NCBI GenBank assembly: GCA_947846985.1 | Contig: CANTUZ010000007.1 | Coordinates: forward strand, 26,974,355-27,038,354 | Source of the DNA: Fratercula arctica | Taxonomy: Eukaryota; Chordata; Aves; Charadriiformes; Alcidae | Direction: 5' to 3' | DNA: 64,000 nucleotides | Shown here: piece by piece, positions 13,538 to 25,200 of the stretch | How positions within the stretch are numbered: the stretch's first letter is position 1 | Layout of the letters: every line of letters begins with the position of its first letter | Translations under genes and position numbers: made by a program | The notes under the pieces: model-generated | Databases searched by the model: none | Told to the model about the DNA's origin: nothing | The model's input: the letters and a program-made list of their open reading frames with translations, nothing else

Positions 13538-14169
13538 TGTCATGGTTTGAGCAACCCACAACAATTTATTGTCTTTCAGACAATTATTCTGTCACCTGAT
13601 GACCCCTTCCCACCCAGGAAGGGGAGTCGGGAAAAACAAGGAAACCCAAGGGTTGAAACATAAACAGATTTAACAGAATAAAACTAGATAATTAGCATTA
13701 GTAACACTAAAGAACCACTATTGGTCCTGATACCAATATAAAATACACAAGAAGTATACTCAGCCCATTCCACCAGCAGCTGTGCTCTTCCCACAGGGAC
13801 AGCCAATGTGGGACACTTCAGGAGGAAGGGAAGGGCTCAGGGCTCTGGCACTGTGGCAAGGAGCTCTCAGGATCCCAGACATCAAGGGAGAGAGAGAGAG
13901 AGAACACCTCAGAAACTTTCTAATTTGTATAGAATGTGACATTCATGGTATGAAATAATCCTGTTGGCAGCTTGGGTCGAGTGCCCAGGTCTTGCTCCTC
14001 CTCGTCCCCGCACCTGGGGAGCTCGGAAACACTGAGACCTTGAAACTCACACCCCAGAGCTGGCTATAAAGTAAATATTGTCACAAATTCAGTCACTACA
14101 GTCTTCTAAAAGTGTAGTTTTCCCAAGCATTAGAAGAGAAATTAGTCCTGTGTCTCTCAAACCAGGACA
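13538..14169 (-). mobile_element. probable solo LTR of an avian endogenous retrovirus
   Basis: A 632-bp block bounded by TGTCATGG and CCAGGACA, which are imperfect inverted ends of the TG...CA type. Read on the minus strand it starts TGTCCTGGTTTGAGAG. It carries a promoter-like block, ATTTCATACCATGAATGTCA followed by CATTCTATACAAATT, resembling the CCATACC...TATA region I recall from common avian ERV LTRs. Further on it has ACCCTTGGGTTTCCTTG and the purine-rich segments expected near the 3' part. Flanking 5-mers GAGCC and CAGCC could be a decayed target-site duplication. No gag, pol or env sequence adjoins it, so it is a solo LTR left after recombination. Family assignment (ERVL or ERVK) is not possible by eye. 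Confidence 0.75.
13887..13903. repeat. (GA)n microsatellite
   Basis: About eight GA units inside the probable LTR at 13538-14169. Confidence 0.9.
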
Positions 14170-16105
14170 CAGCCTTAGCCTAGTCAATACAGACAGCATC
14201 CAGGCACAGAGTTTCTTTTGAAAGCAAGATTTTAATAAGTCTGAAATCTCCTATTTGGCTGAAAATTGAGGAAGACAAGCAATACCTGGAAGCAGCCCAG
14301 TCTGCAGAGTAGCCAGCCATTGCCACACAGGAGGAGAAGGGGCTTCCCAGCCCTGGAAGGGGACAGGTTACACCACAGCGTGTGCTCCCGGCATCCTCCA
14401 CCCAGGTATTTCCAGATGCCTTCCCCACGGCAGTACCTCTCCAGGCCCAGGGTATTTTTTAACCAGTTTGGGGAAGGCAAGGCTGGGTTTCCCGATGTGT
14501 GCTGACCCGCTCTCTCTCCTCATCGCTGCCCTCCTTGGGGGGCACGAGGCAGAGAGTCTACACCGAGAGCAGACAGACAGACAGACAGACAGACGACCCC
14601 ACTGCGGGAAAGCTAAGTCAAAGATTTGTCAGGTTTGTGTTTAGCTGTGAAACCCTCAAAGCATCCAAAGAGGCTTTTAACTCTTGATTAATCTCCTGGG
14701 GCTGCTAAATTTAAGCAGTTTTCTACAGCCCTTCAAGAAGGAAAATCCCCATTATTGGCAATAGGAATGGCCAGTTACAGACATCTGAAGGTAGAGGAGT
14801 TTCATGCTAAATCAGAGTTTGAAGCCTAAACTCTTGCAGTAAGAAGCAGGGAAAACATTTCTTGCGAGAGGACTATGGACTTACATTGCATTCAACCTCA
14901 AGTGCCTTTCCTGTCTTGGTCTCCGCCTGCCCTCCTGCATCGCTGATGGAGAAAAAGTGGAGGAGTGAAAGACAGCAAGAGTGTGAATAATCTTATCTAG
15001 TCAGTTGAACCCACTCCTAGAAACATTTTGGTTCACCAAGAAAAGCACAAGGGAAAGTAGAGCAGGCATTAAACAACAGATTCACTTTGCTGGCACAGTT
15101 TTAACAGAAAGATATACCCTGAAGACAGAAAGCCATGTCCTATTTGCAGAACACAGTTAGCTGCAAGGTGTTTATTTTCCTTGGTTTTGTTCTTCATCTG
15201 CCCCTCAGGCAATCAATACTTGTGCTGAAAAACAGTTTTATTCACTTGCATAAATATCTATGTATGAGCATATACTTGTGGTACTCCTTTTTTCCTGCAA
15301 AATATAAATGCTGAACCCAATTACGATCTATTTTTACCTAATCATCCAGGCATATGTATAACACTGATAGAGCTACATCCATCTATACATCTCTCTTTAT
15401 AAATGGCGAGGCAGGCTCTGTCCTAATCTGGGAGTCTGAACAGATATATTTTAAAATAGAGCCTGCAAGACCCTATTTTTATTCCCCCGGATTTCTTGCA
15501 TGACATCTTAGTGTCCTAAGTGGATTTTAAATATGGGATAGGATTTTCCTATCTCCCACACTTTTTACTATAAAAGAGCTCCAGTTAGAGCCCCACTCTG
15601 CACAGGTTTCAAAGGCAGATGGGTCTCCTGGTGTGGTACATCTGTACCTGAAGTCATCCTTGTTCTGCTGTTGCCAGTGAGACACACGTGAACAAAGCTG
15701 GAGGAAAGAGGCCTTCACTGACTCAAACAAGGAGTGATAATGACCTCAACTTCTCCGTGACTCCTTTTTTCTGAGTTCCTCAGCACATTGCAGTCACATC
15801 TGCAACTGCCTGTGAGGAGGAGTCTCAGAGCCCACCAAGGATCTCTGTGATGCTTCCCTTTGAGAGCACTTGGCCAAGCTCATGCTCATGATGCACCATT
15901 TCTCCATGGCACTGCTGCCCAGGGAGAGGTCCAGCACTGCTGGGGAAAGGGACACCCCAGTGCTGCAGTCATACAGACCTTGGTGAACCCAGTATTTGCT
16001 GCAATGACTCTTTTTACTACCTTCAAGCACTTAGTCTAGCCTAGAGCCCACCAGAGGTGGTGGGCAGTAAGGCTGCTGATCCATTAGCACTGTGGGCAAT
16101 GCAAC
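14170..16105. other. non-coding spacer with (AGAC)n
   Basis: Contains the tetranucleotide repeat at 14571-14594 and otherwise unique sequence. No exon or interspersed repeat recognised. Confidence 0.5.
14571..14594. repeat. (AGAC)n microsatellite
   Basis: Six perfect AGAC units. Confidence 0.95.
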
Positions 16106-16396
16106 CATAGAATCATCTAGGTTGGAAGGGACTTTTAAGATCATCGATTGTCCCTCACCAGCTTCGTTGCCCTTCTCTGGACTCGCTCCAGAATTTCAAT
16201 GACTTTCCTGGAGTGAAGGGCCCAAAACCGAACACAGTACTTGATGTGGGGCCTCACCAGTGCAGTACAGGGGGACGATCGCTTCCCTAGTCCTACTCAC
16301 CACACTATTCCTGTTACAGGTCAGGACGGTGTTGGCCTTCTTGGCCACCTGGGCACACTGCTGGCTGTCGACCAACACTCCCAGGTTCTTTTCCCA
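16106..16396 (-). mobile_element. CR1 LINE 3' fragment, minus orientation, internally deleted
   Basis: Starts with the terminal CATAGAATCATCTAGGTTGG but then jumps to a segment usually several hundred bases upstream in CR1: CTTCGTTGCCCTTCTCTGGAC, CACCAGTGCAGTACAGGGG, and GGCCACCTGGGCACACTGCTGG followed by CTGTCGACCAACACTCCCAGG. The middle of the 3' end is missing, either deleted or characteristic of this subfamily. Similarity fades after TTCTTTTCCC at 16396. Confidence 0.88.
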
Positions 16397-19009
16397 GAGA
16401 AGTGCTTTTCATCAACCTCAGACAAGGGTTGGTCTATGGAAAGGGCAGACCTCACACACTGGATGTGAAGATGCCATTGTGCCAGTGGTCTGCAGTCATC
16501 AGGTCTCATGTCTAGGGCATGGCCGTGCTGTCCTCATGGCAGATACGCTGCTGATTCATGAGATCCTTGACACCAGGGTGTGCACAGGGTTGGGCTTGGG
16601 GAGGCTGAGGTGTTGGGTCTGGAGGCAGGACCATACCTGAAAAATGCTCCTTCCAGTTCCAGGCAGTATTTCCCCAGGTTTATGGCTCCTCAGTGCAGCT
16701 CTGCACTTGGAGCATTTTCTTGCATTTAGTGACCATGGAGCATCTCACTGTTGCTTTGGGATGTGTTCCCCAGCACGTGAGGGGGAAGGTACAGGGAGAG
16801 ACATCATGGGATCTTTGTGTTCAAAGCCCGAGACGTGGCAGCTCTGTTTTGCAGCCATGTCAGAGGGAGTTTGGTGTCTCTTTGTTCTCCTGTTTGCTTG
16901 TGTGGTTTTCTGCCTTGGTTTTGCAGCTCTCACTGATAGGAGAGGACTCTCTGAAGTTCTTCTGAAGGTTCAAAAAATTAGCATACTTTCTCCTCTGAAC
17001 TTTCAAAATCCAACTAAAGGCTTTTAGCTGATTATCTCAAGTCTCCCCTCACTAATGACTTTCCAGTTTCTTGATGCTGAGCAAAAATCAGCGGATAACT
17101 CTCTCTATTACATATAATTATCTAATACATATTGAGCTTGGGAAATTATTCATTTAATTTTGTCTTTAGTCTTCCATTTCCTGTTAGAGATTTAAGGCGT
17201 AAGCCTGCAGTTCTCTCTTAATTACTGCATCCTGTTGATTTCTTTTTCCATTTTTAAAGATAAGCATGTGCTTAAGTGAGAGCCTTCGAAAGAGGGAAAT
17301 ATAAAGTCATTATTAAAATGTGATTGTGATTTGAGTGCACAAATATCACTAAGGTGAACCCTGATTTCCGATTGAAAACTCACCACTGATTTAGCAATTT
17401 CTTTTGCAGAGATGGCAAGGGGGGGACAAGGCTCGCTTTAACAGGAAAATAGTATTTCTCTTGATTAGATTTTGATACTGCCTCTGTACTTCATCTTCTG
17501 GAGGATGAGTTCTTGTTCAAGTGGAGTTACACTAATAGGAATGATCATATCCCATACTTGGCTGCTTTAGATCTTTTTTTAACACTTATCAACCGTTCAG
17601 CTGATTATAAAGAAACTGTTAATATGGAAGGATGTTTATCAGGCTGCAAACTTCTTGAACTACGAAGTGCCTTCTGTCACAGGTGAGCAGCTGGGATCAT
17701 GCTCTGTGTTGCAGAGATTTTGCTGCCATAGCTTGTCTTCCTATAGTGGATGAGGAGAAGTCTTTTCTGTGGCTTTTTAAGGTCCTCAGAATAATTTTCA
17801 GACATTTTATTTTGTAGGGGAGGGCGGTGGTGTCTCCATCACTGTACCCATGCTTGCTTTCATGGCCTAGTGGTACTGGTGCAAACACCTACCGCCTGTG
17901 CACTGGGTTGTTAAGAGAGCTGGGTATTTTGTCCTAAATGAAGCAAACTGCAGCCCAGTGGTTTGGTTTTTTTTTTCTTCTTCTTTCCTCTAAAAAGTAG
18001 TTACTTACAACTTAATTCTTCAATTCCTTAGGATCATGGAATAATATAGGTTGGAAGGGACCTCTATCTTTGGCCTTTATTCTAGTCTGAACAGAGCATG
18101 TTGTTACTTTTTTTTTTATTCTGAACAGAACACATCGCTACATGTTCATCTTCTCAAATAAGCAAGAAAAATATTCAGTTAGTGCAGCTGAGAAAGTAGG
18201 TCTGGATCTCGCTGCTGGATTTCCTTCCCTTGTCTATCCTTGATACCTTTTGTTCCATTTTTGCCAGTGCTAACTTTATTGCAGAGCAGTCTGACAGCAG
18301 GGACACACTGAGTTCCTCTAGTTTGATGTTTCCATTGCGATATTAGGCTGAATGGTAGTTGGCAGCAAAATCTATCCCTATACCTCCAGAGACTCACTAA
18401 AACTGGGTAACTCTGAAGTACAGCAAAATGATTTCTGTTTGGACTACATTGCCAATTTAACAGATGTGTGAAAGGTAAAATGACTAAGTAGATTCTTGTA
18501 AGGAAATTCCTCTAACTAGGCACTTTCTAAAAACTTCCAATAAATGTTCACTTATTAGATCAACATTGTAGACATACCTTCTCGTAATCATTTACTGCAT
18601 GTCTATGAGAGAGTACATAGAGTTTTTTTTGCACCACACAGTTTCTTACATAGCTGATTGTAATTGCAACAATTTGTGTATGTGTTTAAAACAGAGGATT
18701 GGGAGGACCATCATTGCGCGGTTTCACGATGCATACTGGTTGACCAACGCAGCCGCTTCCGTTGGATCCTAGCTGGCATGGATGAGCTTTGCCCTCCCCA
18801 ATTCTCCTTCTTCTGGAGGTCACACAGACCTCAGCCCCTCATCCCCCTCTCCTCTTTCTGGAGAGCAACGAGCCACAATGCACCGTGCTGTAACTGCATT
18901 ATCCACTGAGCACATACAACTGTTGGAGCAGTGGACTTAGCAACTGTACATAAACAAACCAGTTCTTGGCCAGGGTTTGGCCACAGCTAGATATTCTGGT
19001 TGAATTATA
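16397..19009. other. non-coding spacer with a tiny CR1 relic
   Basis: Apart from the short CR1 end at 18031-18068, nothing is recognised. The 127-codon plus-strand frame at 16644-17027 has a hydrophobic run but no known family, and a second frame overlaps it on each strand. The part from about 17030 to 17420 is repeat-free and rich in TAAT/ATTA cores (see findings). Confidence 0.5.
18031..18068 (-). mobile_element. CR1 terminal relic
   Basis: About 38 bp: ATCATGGAATAATATAGG followed by TTGGAAGGGACCTCTATC, the decayed 3' terminus of a minus-oriented CR1. Too short to place in a subfamily. Confidence 0.75.
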
Positions 19010-19303
19010 GCAGCTTTCAGTACCTGAAGGGAGCCTACAGGAAAGTTGGAGGAGGAGTTTTTACACGGGCATGTAGTGATAGGATGAGGGGTAATGGCCT
19101 CAAACTGGAAAAGGGGAGATTTAGATCAGATAACGGGAAGACATTCTTTGCTGTGAGGGTAGTGAGCCCCTGGCCCAGGCTGCCCAGAGAAGCTGTGGCT
19201 GCCCCATCCCTGGAGGTGTTCAAGGCCAGGCTGGATGGCGCTTGGAGCAACCTGGTCTGGTGGGAGGTGTCCCTGCCCAGGGCAGGGGGTGGGAACCTCG
19301 GGC
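19010..19303 (+). mobile_element. CR1 LINE 3' fragment, left part of a split copy
   Basis: Plus-oriented CR1 sequence: CAGTACCTGAAGGGAGCCTA, AGTGATAGGATGAGGGGTAA, CTGCCCAGAGAAGCTGTGGC, then GGTGTCCCTGCCCAGGGCAG and GGGGGTGGGAAC. It stops about ten bases short of the universal CTTTAAGGTCCCTTCC terminus. That terminus appears, same strand, at 20164, suggesting one CR1 interrupted by the intervening DNA. Confidence 0.92.
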
Positions 19304-19315
19304 ATGGGAGTAAGC

Positions 19316-19734
19316 TGTGGACACATCCTGATTTGGGGTGAAGCAGAGTCAACCTTCTGTGCAGCAAGAGAGGCTCTTGCTTACACTTGTTGCTGTGGCC
19401 ACCAGGCTCAGCTGACTTGATTGTTTACCCTGTGGAAGGATTTCACCTGTGTCCACAGGTGACCCAAAGTGACCAATCAGGTGTTCCATCCCATCTACCA
19501 TGCTCAGTATAAAAGCTGAGGGAGCAAAGCAATCAGGTTGGTTCCTCTCCAAGGGCTTTTTTCTAGGGGTTCTTCTTCTTTGGATCCTCTCCTGTGAGCT
19601 CTTTGTTAATGGATGGCTTCTTCAATGACTGATGTCTGAGGAGGACCCTGTCAGCTCATGTACCTTTTGATACCAATTAGTGTGGTCCAGTTCCTACTTT
19701 TTTAATTAAAAGAGTCCAGTATGGAATTTTCACA
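19316..19734 (+). mobile_element. LTR-like segment (probable solo or partial ERV LTR)
   Basis: The layout is that of a retroviral LTR promoter. CCAAT is at 19473-19477. A GTGTTCCATCCCATCTACCA block, resembling the ATTCCATACCA region of avian ERV LTRs, leads to ATGCTCAG and a TATA box (TATAAAA, 19508-19514). An ATTAAA poly(A)-like signal is at 19705-19710. Candidate ends are TGTGGACAC (19316) and TTTTCACA (19734), without a clear target-site duplication, so the limits are uncertain. It lies between the two halves of an apparently split CR1. No retroviral coding sequence is visible nearby. Confidence 0.6.
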
Positions 19735-20163
19735 GTGCCTGTCAGTGACATCTCCCTGAGAGCTTGCTACAGTTTTTTGTACAGGCATGGGAGCCATCTG
19801 CGGATATTTGGTATTTTGGAGGCCAGTCCTGGGGTGAGTCAGAATGGGTGGTTTTGAGGCTGAAGGTGGCAGTAAAGCCTGGAGCCCCGAGGGTTGTGGG
19901 GCGATGCAAGTGGTTCCCAGAGAGTGTGAGAGCAAGGCACAGTTTTCCCTCCCGGTAGAATTGCAGAAAAAAGATGTGATATAGATGAGTGCCTGAACAC
20001 CTTTTTGCCTTCCAGGGTACACACCCTTGCGTATGTACATCTCGTTAGATAGAACGTAGCTGGCATGCCCATGCCTCTCAACTCTTCCTGTGTCCACAAA
20101 TGAAAACTTATACCATAAACTAACTTCACTGACATGGTGTTGAATTCTGCTTCTCTAGTGCTT
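19735..20163. other. remainder of the sequence interrupting the CR1
   Basis: About 430 bp with no recognised family between the LTR-like block and the CR1 terminus. It may be part of the inserted element (longer LTR or internal region) or later material. Minus-strand frames of 98 and 131 codons overlap here and show no retroviral motif that I recognise. Confidence 0.4.
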
Positions 20164-20202
20164 GGTCTTTAAGGTCCCTTCCAAAACCATTCTATGATTC
20201 TA
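20164..20202 (+). mobile_element. CR1 terminus, right part of a split copy
   Basis: GGTCTTTAAGGTCCCTTCC, then ACCATTCTATGATTCTAA: the extreme 3' end of a plus-oriented CR1. It supplies the few dozen bases missing from the copy ending at 19303. Confidence 0.85.
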
Positions 20203-20625
20203 ATTCAGACCCCACTGAAATATTTCTGATTTGGCTTCCCCCCCCCTATTTCAAATTAGAAGTTTTTTGCTGTCAAGAGATAGTGAGGAAGGAAGAGCTG
20301 TTCCAAATCCCCGGGCAAGCCTGCTTCGGTCTGGACTCATCATTTTAGCCCTAATCATAAAGGAATATCTACTGTGGTCTTATTTTAAGCCCCCTTGGTG
20401 GAGGTGGCAGACTGAAACTGCGTGAGGCCTGACACTGGAAGGGAAATAATCCCCCTCTGGCAGACTGCTCAGTCAAACAGAGATGTCACGCAGGAGGTCA
20501 AGACGATCCCGCTAACGCATTCAGCCCTGAGATCTCCCCTCCAGCAAATTCACGCCTGCCAGCCGGGGTGCCCAAATGGGTTGCCAAAAGGCCAGATGCT
20601 GCTAATCATTGTCTGGGCAGCTGGA

Positions 20626-20644
20626 CCCCCCCCCCCGCCCCCCC
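20626..20644. repeat. poly(C) tract
   Basis: Near-continuous C run interrupted by one G. Length is likely variable and prone to sequencing error. Confidence 0.9.
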
Positions 20645-21017
20645 AGCAGCTCCGGCTGCAGCAGTGGGGACCCTGCCAAGGCGCTGCAGAATGTTTCTGC
20701 AGTACCGGCAGGTTTTCCTAATTCACTCTTAAGGCACAAAAATCAAACAGGAAAATATTTAATTTGACAGGGCAAACAAATGGTGCCTTAGCGGAGGAAC
20801 GATACTTTAAGCATATGATAGCCATCTGCCTGTTCCTCGCCGTGATTGTTGGGGAGTTATAATTGGACATGCGGTTTTGACACCTACAGAGCCTATCTGG
20901 CATCACCACGAGGCAATTTTAAGTGGGACAGAGCATTTATGAGTCTGAATTTTCACTTGGCTGCCATCCCAACAGCCCTGTTAAGGATCACTGAATGATC
21001 GGGATAGAAATGATTAG

Positions 21018-21140
21018 TAAAGATTCTGCCTAGGTTAAAGCTAGCTGTAGAAAATGCGCACATTTTGTATTTAGAGTTTATAAAGATTCTTCCTGGGTTA
21101 AAACAAAAGGTACAAATTGTACTGTTACACCTATTGGTGT
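21018..21140. repeat. imperfect 63-bp tandem duplication
   Basis: TAAAGATTCTGCCTAGGTTAAAG at 21018-21040 recurs as TAAAGATTCTTCCTGGGTTAAAA at 21081-21103, exactly 63 bp later. The minus-strand translation shows the same period (FNPGRIFIN versus FNLGRIFTN). The unit is a multiple of three, so the frame stays open, but I see no sign of a real protein. Confidence 0.7.
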
Positions 21141-21414
21141 TCATAGGACCAGGTAACCAAGCTTTTGGTAATCACATTGCATCCTGAAAAATGCAGGCAG
21201 GAGCCATGCCCCCTGCCCAGCCTGTGCCCGTGCACACAAAAAACAATGTGTGATTCATCCCACTGGTGCTCAAGCCGCATCTCCTGTAATTTGAGTTCTT
21301 TTCTTAGTAAAGGGCAATAAAGTTTTCACAGACATTTTTTTTCTCCCCATTTCAAAATACCAATTTTTAGCCCAAGCTTGTTGCCAAATTCTATTTTGAT
21401 TCTATGCTTGTTTG

Positions 21415-21461
21415 TTTTGGTTTTTTGTTTTTTTTTTTTTTTGTTTGTTTGTTTTTTTTTA
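21415..21461. repeat. T-rich tract
   Basis: Runs of T separated by single G bases (TTTTTTG and TTTG units). Confidence 0.9.
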
Positions 21462-21820
21462 AACTGGAGATCACTAAATTCAGGACTCACAATTACGTGG
21501 AGAAAATAACGATAATCTTGTTCTACAGTTTACCCACAAAACGTCTGCATGTGGTGTTTATCCTCTCGGTATCTAACACTAGTGACAGCAAATGTTCCTG
21601 CTAAAAGCTGCCTCTTTTCCAGGGAGCTCTGCAAAACACAGGTGTGAGCAGAAGCGTGTGGGCGGAGGACGAGGAAGGACAGGGGTGCACAGCAGCTCAG
21701 GTCTGTTCTGTGCGTTAATGGCTATAATGAACAGAACTGCCCCAAAATCCTACTCTGGCATCCTGGAGGAGCTGCCAGGTCCCTGGGGACCATCCGCCAC
21801 ATGGAGCAGTTCCTGGCACA

Positions 21821-22213
21821 TCATAGAATCACAGAATGGTTTGGGTTGGAAGGGACCTTAAAGATCATCTAGTTCCATCCCCCTGCCCTGGGCAAGGACA
21901 CCTCCCACCAGACCAGGCTGCTCCAAGCCCCGTCCAGCCTGGCCTTGAACACCTCCAGAGATGGGGCAGCCACAGCTTCTCTGGGCAACCTGGGCCAGGG
22001 GCTCACCACCCTCACAGCAAAGAATGTCTTCCCGTTATCTGATCTAAATCTCCCCTTTTCCAGTTTAAAGCCATTACTCCTCATCCCATGGCTCCCCTCC
22101 CTGATCCAGAGTCCCTCCCCAGCTTTCCTGGTGCCCCTTTAGGGACTGGAAGGGGCTCTGAGGTCTCCCTGGAGCCTTCTCTTCTCCAGGCTGACCCTCC
22201 CCAGCTCTCTCAG
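21821..22213 (-). mobile_element. CR1 LINE 3' end, minus orientation
   Basis: Begins TCATAGAATCACAGAATGG, then TTTGGGTTGGAAGGGACCTT, and continues through CCACCAGACCAGGCTGCTCC and CATCCCATGGCTCCCCTCC to CCCCAGCTCTCTCAG. Complete terminus, 5'-truncated. Very similar to the copies at 30278 and 61121 and, on the other strand, 56671. Confidence 0.96.
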
Positions 22214-25200
22214 TTTTTATTCCCTTTGCTTGTGTGGAGGGTGGCTGGGAGAAGCTGGAGCCAGCAGCAGAGATGCCACCGTGGGAGAAGAGGTGGCAGC
22301 ACCTGAGTCCCCTCTTCTTGTGCTGGCTGCACAGGGGGACGAACCCCCTGTGCAACAGCCCAGACCTTTTCAGGTGGATTCCCTGGTGCCATGCCGCCGG
22401 ACACAGGTCTTTTCTGCTGGGCACAAGTGAAGTTCATAGGTTTCAAGCTTGGAACGGAGGCTTCCTAGAGAACCTAATGGCCAGGGGCTTTGCTGTAGAT
22501 CCCGATTTTCCAGAGGCAATTTCCCCCCAGGTACATCGTGGGGGTAAGTGTTGCTGGGCTGTGGTAAAACATCAGCATCGCAGACCCATTCTGGATCTGC
22601 CTATTCCAGCTGGGAAGACGAGCGGCAATGTCACTCTGGCATTTGTAGTAGGTTTGGAGGAAATGAGCTTTTAATACGGTGTGCCTGGCTGTGCTTCATT
22701 TAATATTGAAGGGAGCTGCTTTAACAGCGCATGATGGGGCAATCATTTCCCATCGAGTATTACGGATATATTTGAAATGGGACCACTCTCTCTGACGATC
22801 TATAATTCAGTGGTTCATGCCCAGGCAGAGGAGGGTCAGTACAGATTTGGATGAAAGCTATGCCAGCATAAAGATACTCTTTGGCACCACAGAGGGTTGC
22901 CAGGTCCAAGACCCAATTTCTTTATTTATTGTTACATTAATTCTTGAACGAAAAAGAAGGCATGGCTCTGACAAGAACAGGCCTAAACTCCTCTGGTCCT
23001 CTACCAGCAGCGAGGTGAGGCAGGAGCACATCTCCGTTGTTGCCCTGTGGGCAGATGTTGGAGGGCCCAAGCTTCTTCTCCAACTACTAATGGTCATGTA
23101 GTGTCAACAAGACTGATGCTGCCAGATTCAGGTTGCAAAGTTTCGTTTTCTTTGGGTTTTTTTTTTTAAAGAATGGAGATTAGAGGATTCAGGAATGGTT
23201 TCCATGCATTTAATTCTGACCTCTCGAGAGAACACTCATCAGTGATTTTCTCAGGTTTAGGTTATTGACTAATCCTAAACCCCAAACCTGCTATCGATTC
23301 CCTCCTTTGCTGTGTTTTGCTACTTTGTCCCAGGCACTGTTTAGCTAAGGGACTCTCCTAATTATGTACAAAAATACCAAACCAAACAGAAGTGCAATCC
23401 CAAAGGTGGATTATGGATTGTTTTTTCTTTGTTGAGGGAACAATGTTTTTGTCCATGTATTTCAGTTCATGAACAATTTAAGAAAGAAATATTTGATGCT
23501 GCAGGGGGCTCGGTAATGACTTCATCAAAGGCAAAATACCCCTTTGCTCCAGTTCAATGATTATATAGTTGAGTTCTTATTAGCATTGATTTTCCCCAAA
23601 CCTTTAACATCTTATTTATGAAAGGCAGCGTAATGAATTTTAGCAATAAGTAAGAATGTTGGAACAACAAAATAGCCCATTCTCCCACTCGCTGGTGTGT
23701 AGGTGTAAAACTCCTCCGGCATTTCTAGACGGGCTCTACCTTGCCTGGTTTACATTTCCTCTACAGTCACACGGCAAACATATTGTGCCTCTGTCTCCAT
23801 CCATGTGTAGGACAAGAGGAGTCAGAAACCACCTGGTATGTGGAAAAAACCCCACGTCTACATGAGCAGACACAAATCCCACTCCAGCCAGCCTGCCGCC
23901 GCCGAGCAGAGCATCCCTTCTGTGCCTCCCCTCCTCCCAACGCCTAACGAAGAGCCTGGGGCTTCCCGGTGTAGACCTGACCTTGTGATTGCGGGGGAAA
24001 AAGGCAATGCGATGCCGTACCGACAGATTTTATGGCAGACGAGGGACACGCTGAGCTTCTGGTCTGATGATGTTTTTATTTAAGTCAGCTGGGAGCCTCT
24101 GACATTTGCAATTAAGGCTTGTTTGCACACACTCCTTGCGATTGAAATGCAGTTTGCAGGCAGTGCACCTAACGCCTGCTCTGGGACAAGCTGCAATCTC
24201 ACTGTCAAAGGTATGAAAGCATGTGGCATTTGCAGTGCTAATAGAGAAGGATCTGAAAAAGAAAAAATAAAAAAAATGCCCAAACTTTCTTCAGACCTTT
24301 TAAGCAATGACTTGGTCACAGTTCTTCATTGATGTTCTAATTACAAACCAATACCAGCTTAGGCTGTCTAAAAATAAACTTCGCATTTTCCTTTAATCAG
24401 TTGGACTGTCTGCCTCACTGCCGTGAAAATGATATAGAAGAAAATATTTACTTAAAGGGGTTTCTTAAGTACAATCTCTCAGCTACTTGAATTTCCCGAA
24501 CAGGTAAGACAATAAATCTGTAGAAAAATGTGTTAAACTATAAATGGCAGCGGGAGAGTGAGTTTGGGGTGGGGGGGAGCCGAATGCCTGTGTCTTTTTC
24601 CTAAGCCCTGAAGCTCAGAGCCCTGCCTCGCCGGCAATGCAGGATCTCCCTCATTCTTGTCCAGCCTTTCCTTGACAAAGCTCATATAAAAACCCAGTGA
24701 ATGACTGAATTTTTGCATTTAGCCTCCAACCGGAGCCCGCTCCGGGGATAGCGCTCAGGCGGCAAAATCTCCCAGTTGTGTGTTTTGAAGCAGAAAAGGG
24801 ACTTGTGGGCAGCAAGGGCTCTGCCAATTCTTTTGTCTGTGCAGCCCCAGGAAGGCTGGGGGCTTCCCATGCCCTGGGAGCTGGAGCCGAGGAGCTCCTG
24901 CTTGGCTCATCCCTCTGTCTCCAGTAATTTCCCGCCCCCCCCTCCCGATTCCCTTTGCTATGGCTACAGCTTTGCTTTTCACAGGGGAAGGATTAGCACT
25001 TGCAATCAGCAGTTCAGGCCTGCGTCCTGGTCAGGCTGTTGTAATTTCTTTCTCTGTGATGAGATTCTGGCATGTAAATAATAACGAGTGTTAACATCTC
25101 TGGAACCGCTGCACTGGCTACTGGGCATTGCGGTGGCCTGGCTGTTACACTGTAATATTCTTCTGATGAGTAGCAGCTTCCTAACAAAACACTGTGCCCC

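Larger units (their letters stand above)
20203..21820. other. non-coding spacer with simple repeats
   Basis: Holds a poly(C) run (20626-20644), a decayed 63-bp duplication (21018-21140) and a T-rich tract (21415-21461). No exon recognised. Confidence 0.5.

Noticed and set aside
16644..17027. 127-codon plus-strand ORF with a hydrophobic segment
   Set aside because: No family recognised, overlaps a 90-codon frame on the same strand and a 62-codon antisense frame, and starts beside a CR1 relic; best treated as chance.
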